A stretch of DNA of 61,810 bases from Sphingopyxis indica (GCF_900188185.1 NZ_FZPA01000017.1:1-61810); one strand, 5' to 3'; positions 25,101 through 35,294 are shown, counted from the first letter of the stretch. Numbers and translations: made by a program. Notes: a model not told the origin generated them from the letters alone.

Positions 25101-27640
25101 CGCTATCCCTTGCTGCCGCGCGCGACGCACTCTCACGGGGCCTGTTTGCCGACACGGCACGCCCCGAGAAGCCACAGGCCCATTTCGGGCTCGACATGCT
25201 TTCGGACTGGCTACCCTACCGGGTCTATGACGAGGGGGAGAAGCTCTACCGCAACGCCCGCTCGAAGGGCTTCGTGCTCGAAGTCACCCCGCTGATCGGG
25301 GCCGACGAACGGACCGGCGAGATCCTCGGCCAGTTCTTCTCCGAAGGCCTGCCGCAGGGCGCCTGCCTCCAGGTTCTGAACTTTGCATCGCCTCGGATCG
25401 GCAGCGTGGTCGGCCCCTGGTTCGCTCCGCGCTATGAGCAGGGCGGCATTTACGAGGCCATTGCCAGGGCGCGCACCAGGCGCCTTTACGATCTCGTCTG
25501 GAATTCGGGCTCGGCGCATGCGCCCTTCCATGCCCGCAACGTCCGACTGTTTGTCTCGCTCGGTGTGCCGGTGCCCGGCAGCGTAACCGACGCAGAACTC
25601 TCCGAATGCCGCGAAGGGCTGATGGGCATGCTCCATTCGCTCGGCCTCCACGCGCAGGAGCTGCGTCCGGGCGGATTGTTGGCGCTGATCGACGAGCTAA
25701 CCTCGCCGACCACCGCGCACGAGACCGACATCCATGCGTGGAACCCCCACGACACGCTCGATGTCCAGGCCATCCGCCGCGACATCGAGCTCGAGGTCAG
25801 CGACGATCGTCTGATCCTCAGGACCGAGCGCTTTCGCGAGACCGGCCGAGACGAAGAGGGCAATCCCGAAGTCGGCGAATGCTATCCCGACCATTTCGAT
25901 GTGCGGCACTATGCCGTGCGCTCTACCCCTGAGCGCTGGGCGCCTTGGGAATGCGCGCGGCTCATCGGCGACATGTTCACCGACAAGCTGCGCTTCCCCT
26001 GTCCGACGGCCACCATGCTCTGCCTCGTCTACCCCGACCAGGAAGCCGCCTCGGCGCGCGCGGGCTTCAAGTTCATGCGCACGACCAGCCTCAGCCAGAC
26101 CAAGAGCGCGCGTTTCTTGCCCAAGCTCGCCGAGCAGTCGGCCGAATGGCGCCATGTTCAGGCCGAGCTCCAGGCCGGCAAGAAGCTCGTGAAGCTGTTC
26201 TACGGGCTCACCAGCATCTCGCCGCTCGGCCAGGGCGACGCGCACGAACGCATCATCAAGGCGATCTACAAGGCAGCGGGCTGGGACCTAGCCGACGAGC
26301 GCTTCCTCCAGCTGCAGGGCCTCGTCGCTGCCTTTCCCATGAGCCTCGCCGATGGCCTCGCCGACGACATGGCGCGGTTGAAGCGCCTCAAGACCATGCT
26401 CACGACGACGGCGGCGCATATCGCGCCGATGCAGGGGGAATATCTTGGCGGCGTGATTCCGCACCTCCTGCTCATTGGCCGCCGCGGCCAGCCCTTCTGG
26501 TGGTCGCCATTCGAAAACACTGCCGGCAACCACAATATCGCGATCTGCGGTAAGTCGGGCTCGGGCAAGTCGGTGCTGCTGCAGGAGCTCTGCGCCGCCC
26601 TGCGCGGCGCGGGCGCCAAGGTCGTTGTGATCGACGACGGGCGCAGCTTCGAGCATTCGGTCAAACTGCAGGGCGGACGCTTCGTCGAGTTCACGCTCGC
26701 CTCGGGCTTCTCGCTCAACCCCTTCTCGATGGTCGACGATGCCCGTGCGCACGAAGACGAGGATTACCGCCTCGACTGCTTCGCCATGATCAAGGCGATC
26801 GTCGGCCAGATGGCGCGTCCGGGCACCGCGCCGAGCGACACCGAGCGCGGGCTGATCGACCGGGCCGTAACTGCGACCTGGGAGGCACTCGGAAGCGGTG
26901 CATCGGTCGACGATGTCGCGCATGCGCTCCATGGCTCGGAAAGCGAGGCGGGCCGCGATCTCGCCACCGCGATCGCGCCCTTCTGCCGCGGCGGCAGCTA
27001 CGGCGGGTTCTTTGCAGGCAAGGCGAGCTTCGCGCTCGACGATGATTTTACCGTCTTCGAGATGAGCGATCTCGCGTCCCGCGAGGAACTGCGGAGCGTC
27101 GTCCTCTCGGCGATCATGTTCATGACCAGCCAGGCGATGACGCGCTCATCGCGAGCAACCAAGAAGCTGCTGCTGATCGACGAGGCCTGGGCCATGCTCA
27201 AGGGTGGGTCGATGGGCGAGTTCGTCGAGACCTATGCCCGCACCGCGCGCAAATATGGCGGCGCGCTCGCGACCGCCACCCAGTCGCTCAATGACTATTA
27301 CAAGTCCGATGGCGCGCGCGCCGCGCTCGAGAACAGCGACTGGATGCTGGTGCTCCAGCAGAAGGCCGAGACGATCGCCGATTTCAGGGCGAACGCGCGG
27401 CTCGACATGGACGACCGGACCGAGACGCTGATCCGCAGCCTCAAGCGTTCGGGGACCGAGTACAGCGAGGTCTTCATCAAGGGTCCCGAGACCGAGGCGG
27501 TCGGCCGGCTCGTGCTCGATCCCTTCTCGGCGACGATTTACTCCTCCGATCCCGACACCTATGCGGCGATCCAGGACTGCGAGCGGCGCGGGCACAGCCT
27601 CGCCGATGCCATCCGCATCGTAGCGGGAGGCGGACAATGA
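25097..27640 (+). CDS. traC: TraC, VirB4-like ATPase of the type IV secretion system
   Basis: An 847-residue AAA+ ATPase needed for pilus assembly. The N-terminal TraC domain is followed by Walker A (AICGKSGSGKSVLLQEL, about residue 488) and Walker B (KLLLIDEAWAMLKGG, about 693), with the ATATQSLNDYY segment after it. It starts with GTG, overlaps the traV stop and is preceded by AAGGAGAG. Full length and intact. Confidence 0.95.
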   Translation: MTLSLAAARDALSRGLFADTARPEKPQAHFGLDMLSDWLPYRVYDEGEKLYRNARSKGFVLEVTPLIGADERTGEILGQFFSEGLPQGACLQVLNFASPRIGSVVGPWFAPRYEQGGIYEAIARARTRRLYDLVWNSGSAHAPFHARNVRLFVSLGVPVPGSVTDAELSECREGLMGMLHSLGLHAQELRPGGLLALIDELTSPTTAHETDIHAWNPHDTLDVQAIRRDIELEVSDDRLILRTERFRETGRDEEGNPEVGECYPDHFDVRHYAVRSTPERWAPWECARLIGDMFTDKLRFPCPTATMLCLVYPDQEAASARAGFKFMRTTSLSQTKSARFLPKLAEQSAEWRHVQAELQAGKKLVKLFYGLTSISPLGQGDAHERIIKAIYKAAGWDLADERFLQLQGLVAAFPMSLADGLADDMARLKRLKTMLTTTAAHIAPMQGEYLGGVIPHLLLIGRRGQPFWWSPFENTAGNHNIAICGKSGSGKSVLLQELCAALRGAGAKVVVIDDGRSFEHSVKLQGGRFVEFTLASGFSLNPFSMVDDARAHEDEDYRLDCFAMIKAIVGQMARPGTAPSDTERGLIDRAVTATWEALGSGASVDDVAHALHGSESEAGRDLATAIAPFCRGGSYGGFFAGKASFALDDDFTVFEMSDLASREELRSVVLSAIMFMTSQAMTRSSRATKKLLLIDEAWAMLKGGSMGEFVETYARTARKYGGALATATQSLNDYYKSDGARAALENSDWMLVLQQKAETIADFRANARLDMDDRTETLIRSLKRSGTEYSEVFIKGPETEAVGRLVLDPFSATIYSSDPDTYAAIQDCERRGHSLADAIRIVAGGGQ

Positions 27641-28017
27641 TGGTCTCGCACCTCGTCGACCGGACCCCTCCGGCCAACCTCCGCAGCCTGCTGCCGTTCC
27701 TGCAAGGGAGCTGCCTCGTCCTCATCGAGACCGCACGCTTTGCCGCGACTTCGCTGCTGATCGTGCTGGGATTGCCACTCGCGCTGTTCCTGTTCGTTGC
27801 AGGCTGGGACCTCGGCGGCCTCTTCACCCAGCTCGCCAATCTGTCGGACCGCTACCTCGAAGCCGACAGCCTGCGCCGCAGCCTGTTCAGCCAGGACCTC
27901 AAGGGCTGCTTCCTCGTCCTCGCTGGCGCTGTGACGCTGTTTCGCATGCCTCGCTTCCTGAAGCGGCTCGCGGCCGATCTCGACAACCATCCGGCCCGGG
28001 AGGCAAACCGTGACTGA
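27637..28017 (+). CDS. Small membrane protein of the transfer operon
   Basis: A 126-residue protein with two strongly hydrophobic stretches (SLLIVLGLPLALFLFVAGW and CFLVLAGAVTLF). I do not recognise a family. It sits between traC and trbI, overlapping both (ATGA at the start, eight bases at the end), where other F-type operons have small accessory membrane proteins. A role in the inner-membrane complex is an inference from place and topology. Confidence 0.7.
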   Translation: MMVSHLVDRTPPANLRSLLPFLQGSCLVLIETARFAATSLLIVLGLPLALFLFVAGWDLGGLFTQLANLSDRYLEADSLRRSLFSQDLKGCFLVLAGAVTLFRMPRFLKRLAADLDNHPAREANRD

Positions 28018-28396
28018 CACGCGCAGATTACCGTCCTTCAATCGCCCGCTCTTGCTGAGAACTCTCGGCGTGCTCGCGCTCGTGATCGCATTACTCTGGG
28101 CAGCCTGGGTCAGCCGCGAACTGTCCGAGCCGCGCCAGCAGATCGTCACCGTCCGGCTTGCCGAGACCATCGCGGCTTTCGTCGATGCCGAAGCGCGTGG
28201 GGCACAGGATCCCGAATCCAGCCAGGCGCGCGTGCTCGCCTTCCTCCAGGCGTCCGAACGCGCTGTTGCGGAAATGGGGACCAATGGCCGCGTGGTGCTG
28301 GTCGGCGAGGCAGTGCTCGCAGGCGATGCCCCCGATGCCACTGACGAACTGCGCATGCGGATCGCCCGCCAGCTTGGGCAGGGAGACGGCCAGTGA
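28010..28396 (+). CDS. trbI: TrbI-like F-type transfer protein
   Basis: A 128-residue bitopic protein with one N-terminal membrane helix (LRTLGVLALVIALLWAAWV) and a periplasmic domain with IVTVRLAETIAAFVDAEA, the pattern of F-type TrbI (pilus retraction modulator in F). It starts with GTG. The C-terminus overlaps the next gene by four bases. Confidence 0.75.
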   Translation: MTDTRRLPSFNRPLLLRTLGVLALVIALLWAAWVSRELSEPRQQIVTVRLAETIAAFVDAEARGAQDPESSQARVLAFLQASERAVAEMGTNGRVVLVGEAVLAGDAPDATDELRMRIARQLGQGDGQ

Positions 28397-28914
28397 CGCA
28401 CTTTGCCTCTCGCCTTGTCCGCACGATCAAGCGACCACTTGTCCTGACCGGTCTGGTGCTGCTGCCGCTCGCATGGGGCGCGGTCGACGCCTTCGCGAAA
28501 GACCATGCCTTCCTCATCAACGCGAGCCCGAGCCTGCCCAACTGGGCTTTCTGGCTCGACAAGCACGCGCGGATCGAGCGCGGCAGCCTTATCTTCTTCG
28601 AGCCGCCGGCAAGCAGACTCGTTGAAGTGCATTTCGGAAAAGGCGCGCAGCTCTTCGGCAAGCGGGTGCTGGGCGTGCCGGGCGATGTCGTGAACCATCG
28701 CGGTCACGAGGTCTTCATCAACGGTCGCAAGATCGCCGCGCGGCTCGATGAGACCCGCCTCGGCATTGCGCTTCACAAAGGCCCCGAAGGACCGATCCCC
28801 GACGGCTGCTTCTACACCGGGACCAGCCATCCCCGCGGCCTCGACAGCCGCTACGCCGAGATCGGCTTCGTCTGCCGCGGCCAGATCCTCGGCAGCGGGA
28901 GGGCGATCCTGTGA
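28393..28914 (+). CDS. traF: S26-family signal peptidase of the transfer operon (TraF/TrhF type)
   Basis: A 173-residue membrane-anchored serine peptidase. The N-terminal helix is followed by the Ser motif INASPSLPNWAFW and the Lys motif LFGKRVLGVPGD, the Ser-Lys dyad of the S26 family, and the box YTGTSHPRGLDSRYAEIGFV near the end. It is shorter than LepB and lies inside the tra operon, so it likely processes pilin or a transfer protein, as TrhF/RP4 TraF do. Not to be confused with the thioredoxin-like TraF at 33032. Confidence 0.88.
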   Translation: MTHFASRLVRTIKRPLVLTGLVLLPLAWGAVDAFAKDHAFLINASPSLPNWAFWLDKHARIERGSLIFFEPPASRLVEVHFGKGAQLFGKRVLGVPGDVVNHRGHEVFINGRKIAARLDETRLGIALHKGPEGPIPDGCFYTGTSHPRGLDSRYAEIGFVCRGQILGSGRAIL

Positions 28915-29549
28915 GCAAGCTCATCCTCCCTGCGGCCCTGCTTGCAGTCCTGCTCTGCCCTGCCGAGGTGCTGGCGCGCGACTATGGCCAGCGCGGCACG
29001 GTGTTTCCCGTGATCGAGCGCGACCTCCTCGAGCAGATTCATTCGCGGCTGACGCAGATGGAAAGTTCGGGCGAGACCGCGCGGCTCAATGAAGACCTGA
29101 AGCGCCGCACGATCGCGCGGGTGAACCGGCCCGACCCCGTCGCCGGAATAGTCCGGGCCAGCGAGGCGCGGCGCTGGCACTTCGATCCAACGATCACGCT
29201 CGCTGCCGACATCCGCGGGGCAAAAGGCGAGCTGATCCATGCCGCTGGCACGAGGGTCAATCCGCTCGACAGCGTCGGGCTTCGCGCTGATCTCCTGTTC
29301 CTCGACGGCGACGATCCCGATCAACTCACCTGGGCGCTCAAGCAGGCCGCCAATGCCAAGCTGATCCTGGTCAAAGGTGCGCCGCTCGAGCTGATGAAGG
29401 CCGGCCAGCGCCGCTTCTATTTCGACCAGGGCGGCAAGCTCACGGCAAGGTTCGGGATCAGGTCGGTGCCTGCACGCGTGCGCCAGCAGGGCCGCCTGCT
29501 CGAGGTCAGCGAAATCGCGCTGCCACCGAAAAGGAGGACAGCCCAATGA
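28911..29549 (+). CDS. traW: TraW, pilus assembly protein
   Basis: A 212-residue periplasmic protein with a signal sequence ending at VLARDYG. The TraW signature is visible in RDYGQRGTVFPVIERDLLEQI and FDPTITLAADI, and the C-terminal part has LRADLLFLDGDDPDQ. In F-type systems it acts with TraU and TrbC. Overlaps both neighbours by four bases. Confidence 0.9.
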   Translation: MSKLILPAALLAVLLCPAEVLARDYGQRGTVFPVIERDLLEQIHSRLTQMESSGETARLNEDLKRRTIARVNRPDPVAGIVRASEARRWHFDPTITLAADIRGAKGELIHAAGTRVNPLDSVGLRADLLFLDGDDPDQLTWALKQAANAKLILVKGAPLELMKAGQRRFYFDQGGKLTARFGIRSVPARVRQQGRLLEVSEIALPPKRRTAQ

Positions 29550-30559
29550 CGCATTTAAGAAAGCTGGCGCTCGTGCTGGCCGCCATTCTGGGTTTCGCCA
29601 CCGCAACGCCGGCCATGGCCGATGCCGGTCCCGGTCGCTGCACCGGCAGCTTCGTCAACCCGATCACCGACATCTGCTGGTCGTGCCTGTTCCCGATCTC
29701 TATCGGCGGGCTGGACATCTGGCCGTCGAGCCGGCCCGATCCCGATAACCCCGATCTGCCGGTATGCCTGTGCGGTCTGAGGCCAGGGATCGCGATGGGC
29801 TTCTGGGAACCGGTGCGGCTTGCCGATGTCAGCATGAAGCCGTGGTGCTTCGTGAACCTCGGCGGCATGAAACTCGATCCCGGCTTCGATATCGGCTTTC
29901 GCTCGATCTCGGGGCCTTCGGCGGTGGGCGGTGCGAGCCAGTATTATTCGAGCTGGCACGTCCACTGGTATGCCTATCCGCTGATCTACTGGATGGAGAT
30001 CGTCGCCGATTTCCTGTGCCTGGAATCGGGCTCGATCGACATTCTCTACATCTCCGAGATCGATCCGCTGTGGCAGGATTCCGAGCTCACGGCGATCATC
30101 AACCCTGAAGCCGTGCTCTTCGCCAACCCGCTGGCGCTCGCTGCCTGTGCGGCCGACTGCGTCGCCTCGACCGCAAAGCTGCCGATTGACGAGATGTTCT
30201 GGTGCGCGGGGTGCCAGGGGTCGATGTACCCGATGAACGGCAATGTCTCGGCCAGCATAGGCCACGTCCAGGCCTCGCGGCTCGTGCTCTCGCGATTTGC
30301 CTACAAGCTCCACCGCGAACTCGTCTCGTGGGGAACGATGGGGTCCAAGGGCCTGTGCGGCAAATACCTGATGCCGGTGATGCGTAAGCAGCAATACCGC
30401 TTCCAGGCCACCAACCCCAACCCGGCGACCTCGGGTGGTTACGCCTGCCCGCCCATCGGTGCCTCCACCACCTTTCAATCGGCCGGACAGGTCATCCCCG
30501 CCATCGGCGAAGACATGGGATACCTCGTCTGGCGCAAGCGGAACTGCTGCGCGCTATGA
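29546..30559 (+). CDS. traU: TraU, pilus assembly/mating-pair stabilisation protein
   Basis: A 337-residue exported, cysteine-rich protein (signal ending ATPAMADAG). TraU features include CWSCLFPISIGGLDIW, KPWCFVNLGGMKLDPG and YPLIYWMEIVADFLC. Around a dozen cysteines explain the need for the DsbC encoded upstream. Confidence 0.93.
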   Translation: MTHLRKLALVLAAILGFATATPAMADAGPGRCTGSFVNPITDICWSCLFPISIGGLDIWPSSRPDPDNPDLPVCLCGLRPGIAMGFWEPVRLADVSMKPWCFVNLGGMKLDPGFDIGFRSISGPSAVGGASQYYSSWHVHWYAYPLIYWMEIVADFLCLESGSIDILYISEIDPLWQDSELTAIINPEAVLFANPLALAACAADCVASTAKLPIDEMFWCAGCQGSMYPMNGNVSASIGHVQASRLVLSRFAYKLHRELVSWGTMGSKGLCGKYLMPVMRKQQYRFQATNPNPATSGGYACPPIGASTTFQSAGQVIPAIGEDMGYLVWRKRNCCAL

Positions 30560-31308
30560 ACAAGCACCTCCTCCTTTTGCCCGTCGGCCTTGCCGTCACT
30601 CTCGGCGGCCTCGCTCTTGCCCAGAGTGCGCCCGAAGGCATCGACCTCGAAGCGATCCGCGAGCGTGCGGCCGAACACGCCGACGATGCGCAGGCGCTCA
30701 GCACCAATGTCCGCCAACGCGCCGAGGCGCTGACCGAAGATGCACAGGCTATCCAGGCACAAGCGCAGGCCAATCGCGCGGCCTATGCGGACAGCATCGA
30801 GGCAATCGAGACCGACGCCGTCCTCGACCTTGACGCCATGATCGCAGGGCAAGCCGCCGCAGAGAAGGCATCGCTCGGAGGAGCCCCGCGCTTCATTGCC
30901 TTTGCCAGCCTGTCGATGCCGCCCGAGACGCTGAAGGCACTGGTCCACGACATGACTAAGGCCGGCGGCGTCACCGTGCTGCGCGGTTTCCCGCAAGGAA
31001 ACAGCGAGGCGTTCAAGAAACGCCTGGCCGCCATCTGGAGCAGCCGCGACGCGGCCGGTTCGCTCGGCATCGATCCGCGGCTGTTCCGCGCGTTCAACAT
31101 CGAGGCCGCGCCGAGTTTCGTCATGCTGAGCACCGAGTTCAGCCCATGCGACGGGTTTGATTGCACCAGCGAGGTGCCGCCGCACGACCGCATCGCCGGC
31201 AACATCAGCGTGGGCGAAGTCCTCGAGACCTTTGCGTCGGGCAAGGGTCCGGGCGCCGAGCTTGCCCGCCTCCATCTGCGCCAGCTTTCCAGGGAGGAAC
31301 GGCCATGA
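30556..31308 (+). CDS. trbC: TrbC, F-type pilus assembly protein
   Basis: A 250-residue exported protein. After the signal sequence comes a helical stretch, then the thioredoxin-like TrbC domain: FIAFASLSMPPETLKALVHDM and GGVTVLRGFPQGN, ending with APSFVMLSTEF. The place between traU and traN is canonical. Confidence 0.88.
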   Translation: MNKHLLLLPVGLAVTLGGLALAQSAPEGIDLEAIRERAAEHADDAQALSTNVRQRAEALTEDAQAIQAQAQANRAAYADSIEAIETDAVLDLDAMIAGQAAAEKASLGGAPRFIAFASLSMPPETLKALVHDMTKAGGVTVLRGFPQGNSEAFKKRLAAIWSSRDAAGSLGIDPRLFRAFNIEAAPSFVMLSTEFSPCDGFDCTSEVPPHDRIAGNISVGEVLETFASGKGPGAELARLHLRQLSREERP

Positions 31309-33035
31309 CCGGCAGAACCCTCGCCAATCTCCTTGCGGTATTCGTCGCGCTCACAAGCGCAGCTTCCATACACGCTCAGACCCGCGATGAAGCTCGGGCC
31401 GACGGCAAGGACTTTGCCACCGAGTTGCGGGGCGAAGCGCGCGATGCCGCAACGACCAATCCTGACGCGGCGCGCGTTCCCAACTTCGATCCGCAAGCGA
31501 CGCGCGACCTGCAGGATCTTGCGCGCGATCCCGACCAGATCGAGGCCCGCGCCCGCAGCGTGGCAACGACCAGCACGCCGATGCGGACGATCCGCGACAG
31601 TATGGCCAATCGCGCACGGTTCGAACCGAACGAGATCGAGGACGTGATTGCGCGCAGCCGCGCCATCAACGAGACGCCGCTCGACTACACCAGCGGCATG
31701 GCGATTTCGGGCAGCCAGGGATCCTGCGTTCCGCTGCCGCCTGGATCGGGCACGGCGGGCACATATACCGCGACCTGCAATACGGGCACGCGGATCGATC
31801 AGTCGCTGGGCCAGTGCACAGTGCCGCTTGTCGCCACGGTCAACCAGCAACCGCAGTATCATTACCTCTGCAACCGGTTCGGCGACTTCAATGGCTCGGG
31901 CGAACCCGAGTGCGCCGGCTTTGACGGCTACTCCTGCCGCGTGACGGGACGGCGCGATACCTGCCTGCAATGGAGTTCCTCGGGCGGACGTCCGTGGTGT
32001 TCCGAACCGGGCGACCCCATCACCGAACTGACCTGTGACGATCAGGTGCCGGGGCAAACACCCTACATGGTCACCGCCGCGACCACCGTCACGACGATTC
32101 CGGACGAAAGCCAGTGCACAGGTCTCGCGGACAATAGCGATTGCACGCTGGACGCCGACATCTGCACCGATGCCGATCCGCAGACCCGCGTGATCGACGG
32201 CGTCTCTGTCACGCGGCCCTGCTGGGAATGGCAACGCAGCTACACCTGCATCGAGCGCGAAGCGGCAACCGACTGCTCCGACATCGAAAGCCAGGGCACC
32301 TGCCGCTTTGTTCGCGAAGAATGCCTGACTGACGAAGCTCCCTGCGAGACCTGGGAGCGCATCTACGAGTGCCCGCTTCCAGGGACCGACAATTCCACCC
32401 AGTATGTCTGCGACGGCGATGTCTATTGCATCGACGGCAGCTGCGAGACGATCGAGCGCGCTGCGAACGACGAGTTCAAGGATGCCGTCACCGCGCTCCA
32501 TGCGATGGACGAGGCCCGCGGCCAGTTCGATCCCGAAACGCTGACACTGTTCCGCGGCACGCGCAACACCTGCTCGTCCAAGGTCTTCGGCGTGCTCAAC
32601 TGCTGCAAGGGCAAGGGCTTCCCGCTCATCCCCGGCATCAGCCTCTTGGTCGCGCTCGGCTGCAGCCGCGAGGAAGTGCTGCTCCATGAACGCGATGCAC
32701 AGGGCTTGTGCGCCTATGTCGGGACCTATTGTTCGGACAAGTTCCTCGGCGTCTGCCTGACCAAGAAGAAGGTTTACTGCTGCTTCGAGAGCAAGCTCTC
32801 GCGGATCCTGCAGGAGCAGGGCCGTCGCCAGCTGCCCAAGTCGTGGGACAAGCCCAAGGAAGAACAGTGCGAGGGGTTCACTCTCGACGAGTTCGCCCGG
32901 CTCGACCTCAGCCAGATGGATTTCAGCGAAGTCTATGCCGAGTTCACCGAGGCTGCACGGCTCCCCGACGAGCTCGAGACCAGCATCCTCATCCAGCAGA
33001 AAATCGAAGACTATTACGCAAGGAGTGGCCAATGA
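31305..33035 (+). CDS. traN: TraN, outer-membrane mating-pair stabilisation adhesin
   Basis: A 576-residue, very cysteine-rich exported protein (more than 40 Cys). The signal sequence ends at SIHAQ. Typical TraN segments are RDTCLQWSSSGGRPWC, the repeated CxxWxRxYxC motifs (CWEWQRSYTCIER and CETWERIYECPL), and the conserved C-terminal block CCKGKGFPLIPG to YCCFESKLSRILQEQGR. The start is the ATG at 31305 (ATGA overlap with trbC). TraN contacts recipient outer-membrane proteins and sets host specificity in F-like plasmids. Confidence 0.92.
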   Translation: MTGRTLANLLAVFVALTSAASIHAQTRDEARADGKDFATELRGEARDAATTNPDAARVPNFDPQATRDLQDLARDPDQIEARARSVATTSTPMRTIRDSMANRARFEPNEIEDVIARSRAINETPLDYTSGMAISGSQGSCVPLPPGSGTAGTYTATCNTGTRIDQSLGQCTVPLVATVNQQPQYHYLCNRFGDFNGSGEPECAGFDGYSCRVTGRRDTCLQWSSSGGRPWCSEPGDPITELTCDDQVPGQTPYMVTAATTVTTIPDESQCTGLADNSDCTLDADICTDADPQTRVIDGVSVTRPCWEWQRSYTCIEREAATDCSDIESQGTCRFVREECLTDEAPCETWERIYECPLPGTDNSTQYVCDGDVYCIDGSCETIERAANDEFKDAVTALHAMDEARGQFDPETLTLFRGTRNTCSSKVFGVLNCCKGKGFPLIPGISLLVALGCSREEVLLHERDAQGLCAYVGTYCSDKFLGVCLTKKKVYCCFESKLSRILQEQGRRQLPKSWDKPKEEQCEGFTLDEFARLDLSQMDFSEVYAEFTEAARLPDELETSILIQQKIEDYYARSGQ

Positions 33036-33856
33036 AGCGCCGCCAAACAGTGCTGATGCTGGCCCTTTTGGCCATGTGTCTCGCCGCACTGCTTCCCGTT
33101 CCGACAATTGCACAGGAAGCGCGCCAGGCAGAGCCAACTGCCTCGGCAGACAGCCTCTACTGCGAGCAGCGCAGGCTCGGCTACTGGTTCTATTGCGTAA
33201 AGCCGGTGCCGGCAGACGAGCCGCAGATACCGCAGCCACCGGCCCAGGTGACCGCCACGCAGGAACTCGACGCGGTCACGGGGGAACTGCGCGAACTCAA
33301 GGCGCGCGCGATCCTCTATCCGACGCCGGAAAACGTCACAGCCTATATCCGCTTCCAGCGCGCCCAGCTCGACCGGGCCTCGCTGTTCTCCGATGTCTGG
33401 CAGCGCGCGATCTGGCAGGATCCCGAGCTCGACTACACACTCGAGAGACCGGTCGGCGCGCTCGCCAAGAAGCAATGGCAGGACGCGCGCGCTGCCGACC
33501 GCGATGCGGTGATGGCCAGGCTCTCCGAGCGCTATGGACTGTTCTACTTCTTCGCCCAGACCTGCGGCGCGTGCGAAGTGATGAGCCCGATTGTGCGCTC
33601 GGTGGCGGACCGCTGGCATATCACTGTCCGGGCGATCTCGACCGATGGCGGTCCGTCCCGGCACTTCCCCGACTACAAGGTCGAAAGCGGCCAGCGGCCG
33701 CGCATGGGGCTCGAGCCCGGCATCACCCCGGCGCTCGTGCTGTGGGACAGCGTGGCCAGGCGCCCGATCCCGATCGGATACGGCGTGCTCTCGGCCGACG
33801 AGCTGCAGGACCGCATCTACCTCCTCACCTCGAAGGAAGCCGGACATGATTACTAG
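33032..33856 (+). CDS. traF: TraF, thioredoxin-like conjugation protein
   Basis: A 274-residue exported protein from ATG 33032. Signal sequence to TIAQE. The C-terminal thioredoxin-like domain has FFAQTCGACEVMSP, so the CxxC motif is retained (CGAC), unlike E. coli F TraF, and the GITPALVLWD cis-proline loop. It may serve as an oxidoreductase for cysteine-rich partners. Its end overlaps traH by 11 bases. Confidence 0.9.
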   Translation: MKRRQTVLMLALLAMCLAALLPVPTIAQEARQAEPTASADSLYCEQRRLGYWFYCVKPVPADEPQIPQPPAQVTATQELDAVTGELRELKARAILYPTPENVTAYIRFQRAQLDRASLFSDVWQRAIWQDPELDYTLERPVGALAKKQWQDARAADRDAVMARLSERYGLFYFFAQTCGACEVMSPIVRSVADRWHITVRAISTDGGPSRHFPDYKVESGQRPRMGLEPGITPALVLWDSVARRPIPIGYGVLSADELQDRIYLLTSKEAGHDY

Positions 33857-35282
33857 CATCCGCAATGCGGCGCTCACAATTGCCGCCGCCAGCATGGTCG
33901 CGTCCCCCGTCGGCGCAAACGTCGGCGACAGCATGGACCGCTTCATGGACGACATGGGCGCAGCGGCCAATGTCACCGGGCCGAGCGCGTTCGAAGGCCA
34001 GTCGGCGGGCTATTACAGTCTCGGTAATGTCTGGACGCGCTTCCCGCAGAAAACGACCAACATCGCCAATCTCCAGCTGCCGCGTGCCCGCGCTGGTTGC
34101 GGCGGTATCGATATCTTCGCCGGGTCCTTCTCCTTCATCAACGCGAGCGAGATGGTCGCGCTCTTGAAGGCCGTTGCGAACAATGCGGTGGGGTTCGCCT
34201 TCAGCCTCGCGATCGACACCGTCTGCCCCGAATGCTCGAAGATCATGCAGGAGTTCAGCCAGAAGGCGCAGCTCATGAACAATCTCTCGATCAACTCCTG
34301 CGAGATGGCGCAGGGGCTGGTCGGCGGCGTCTGGCCCAAGGGCGATCTCGCCGACAAGGCGATCTGCGAAGCTATCGGCAACTCCGAAGGTATCTTCACC
34401 GACTATGCTGCTGCCAAGCACGGCTGCGGCACGCGCGGCCAGCGCGCCTCGACCAACGAGGGCGCCGGCGCCGACTATGCCGACGTCAATCCCGGTGTGC
34501 CGCGCAATTACACCTGGCATGTCCTCAAGCAGAGCGCCTTCTTCAACCCCGGGGGCACCTTCGACCGCGATCTGGCCGAGTATGCGATGACGCTCATCGG
34601 CACGGTGATCTACGTCCCGCCCCGCGACGACGAGCCGGGCAAGTTCGTGCCTTTCGCCGGTGACGCCTCTTCGACACTCGTAACCGCGCTGCTCGACGGG
34701 ACGCAGGGCCAGCCGGTGCGGATGTTCCAGTGCGACGAGCCCGACCAGTGCCTCAACCCCACTTTCCAGCAGATGAGCCTCACGAGCGCAAAGGCCATCC
34801 GGCCCCGCGTTGCCCGGCTCATCGGCACCATGGTTGAGGCCATCCGCAGCGACACCGCGATCGGCGACGAGGAGAAGGAATTGCTCCAGGTGGCATCGGT
34901 GCCGCTCTACAAGATCCTCACCGTGCAGGCGGCCTATGGTCGCGGGATGGCCACCGACGACCGCGACACGCTGGCCGAGATTGCCAGCATCGATCTCCTA
35001 TATGCCATTCTCGAACGCATCACCGCAGAGGCCGGACGCTCGATGGCGAGCTTCATCGCGGCCGACGAAGCCAAGCTCGCAATCTGGCGCGCGCAGGTCG
35101 CCGAGGTCCGGTCAAGCCTCGCCCAGCGGCAAGCTACCGGGCAAGCGCGGGTCTCGGCGATCATGCAGATCATCGAGAAGACGGCGATGATCGAGAATAT
35201 GCTCGCGGCCTCGATGTCACCTTCGATGGCTGCCGCGCTCGACTGGTCGCGCGGGATGCAGTCCCGCTCCATCGTTCCATAA
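33846..35282 (+). CDS. traH: TraH, pilus assembly protein
   Basis: A 478-residue exported protein from ATG 33846. The TraH signature follows the signal: MDRFMDDMGAAANVTGP, then GYYSLGNVWTRFPQ and CGGIDIFAGSFSFINASE. It is a periplasmic/outer-membrane protein acting with TraF and TraN. Confidence 0.93.
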   Translation: MITSIRNAALTIAAASMVASPVGANVGDSMDRFMDDMGAAANVTGPSAFEGQSAGYYSLGNVWTRFPQKTTNIANLQLPRARAGCGGIDIFAGSFSFINASEMVALLKAVANNAVGFAFSLAIDTVCPECSKIMQEFSQKAQLMNNLSINSCEMAQGLVGGVWPKGDLADKAICEAIGNSEGIFTDYAAAKHGCGTRGQRASTNEGAGADYADVNPGVPRNYTWHVLKQSAFFNPGGTFDRDLAEYAMTLIGTVIYVPPRDDEPGKFVPFAGDASSTLVTALLDGTQGQPVRMFQCDEPDQCLNPTFQQMSLTSAKAIRPRVARLIGTMVEAIRSDTAIGDEEKELLQVASVPLYKILTVQAAYGRGMATDDRDTLAEIASIDLLYAILERITAEAGRSMASFIAADEAKLAIWRAQVAEVRSSLAQRQATGQARVSAIMQIIEKTAMIENMLAASMSPSMAAALDWSRGMQSRSIVP

Positions 35283-35294
35283 GGGTCAGGCAGC

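Noticed and set aside
30783..33239. 818-codon open frame on the minus strand
   Set aside because: It is antisense to trbC, traN and traF, which have clear family features and signal sequences; the frame is open because of high GC3 and has arginine/alanine-rich nonsense composition.
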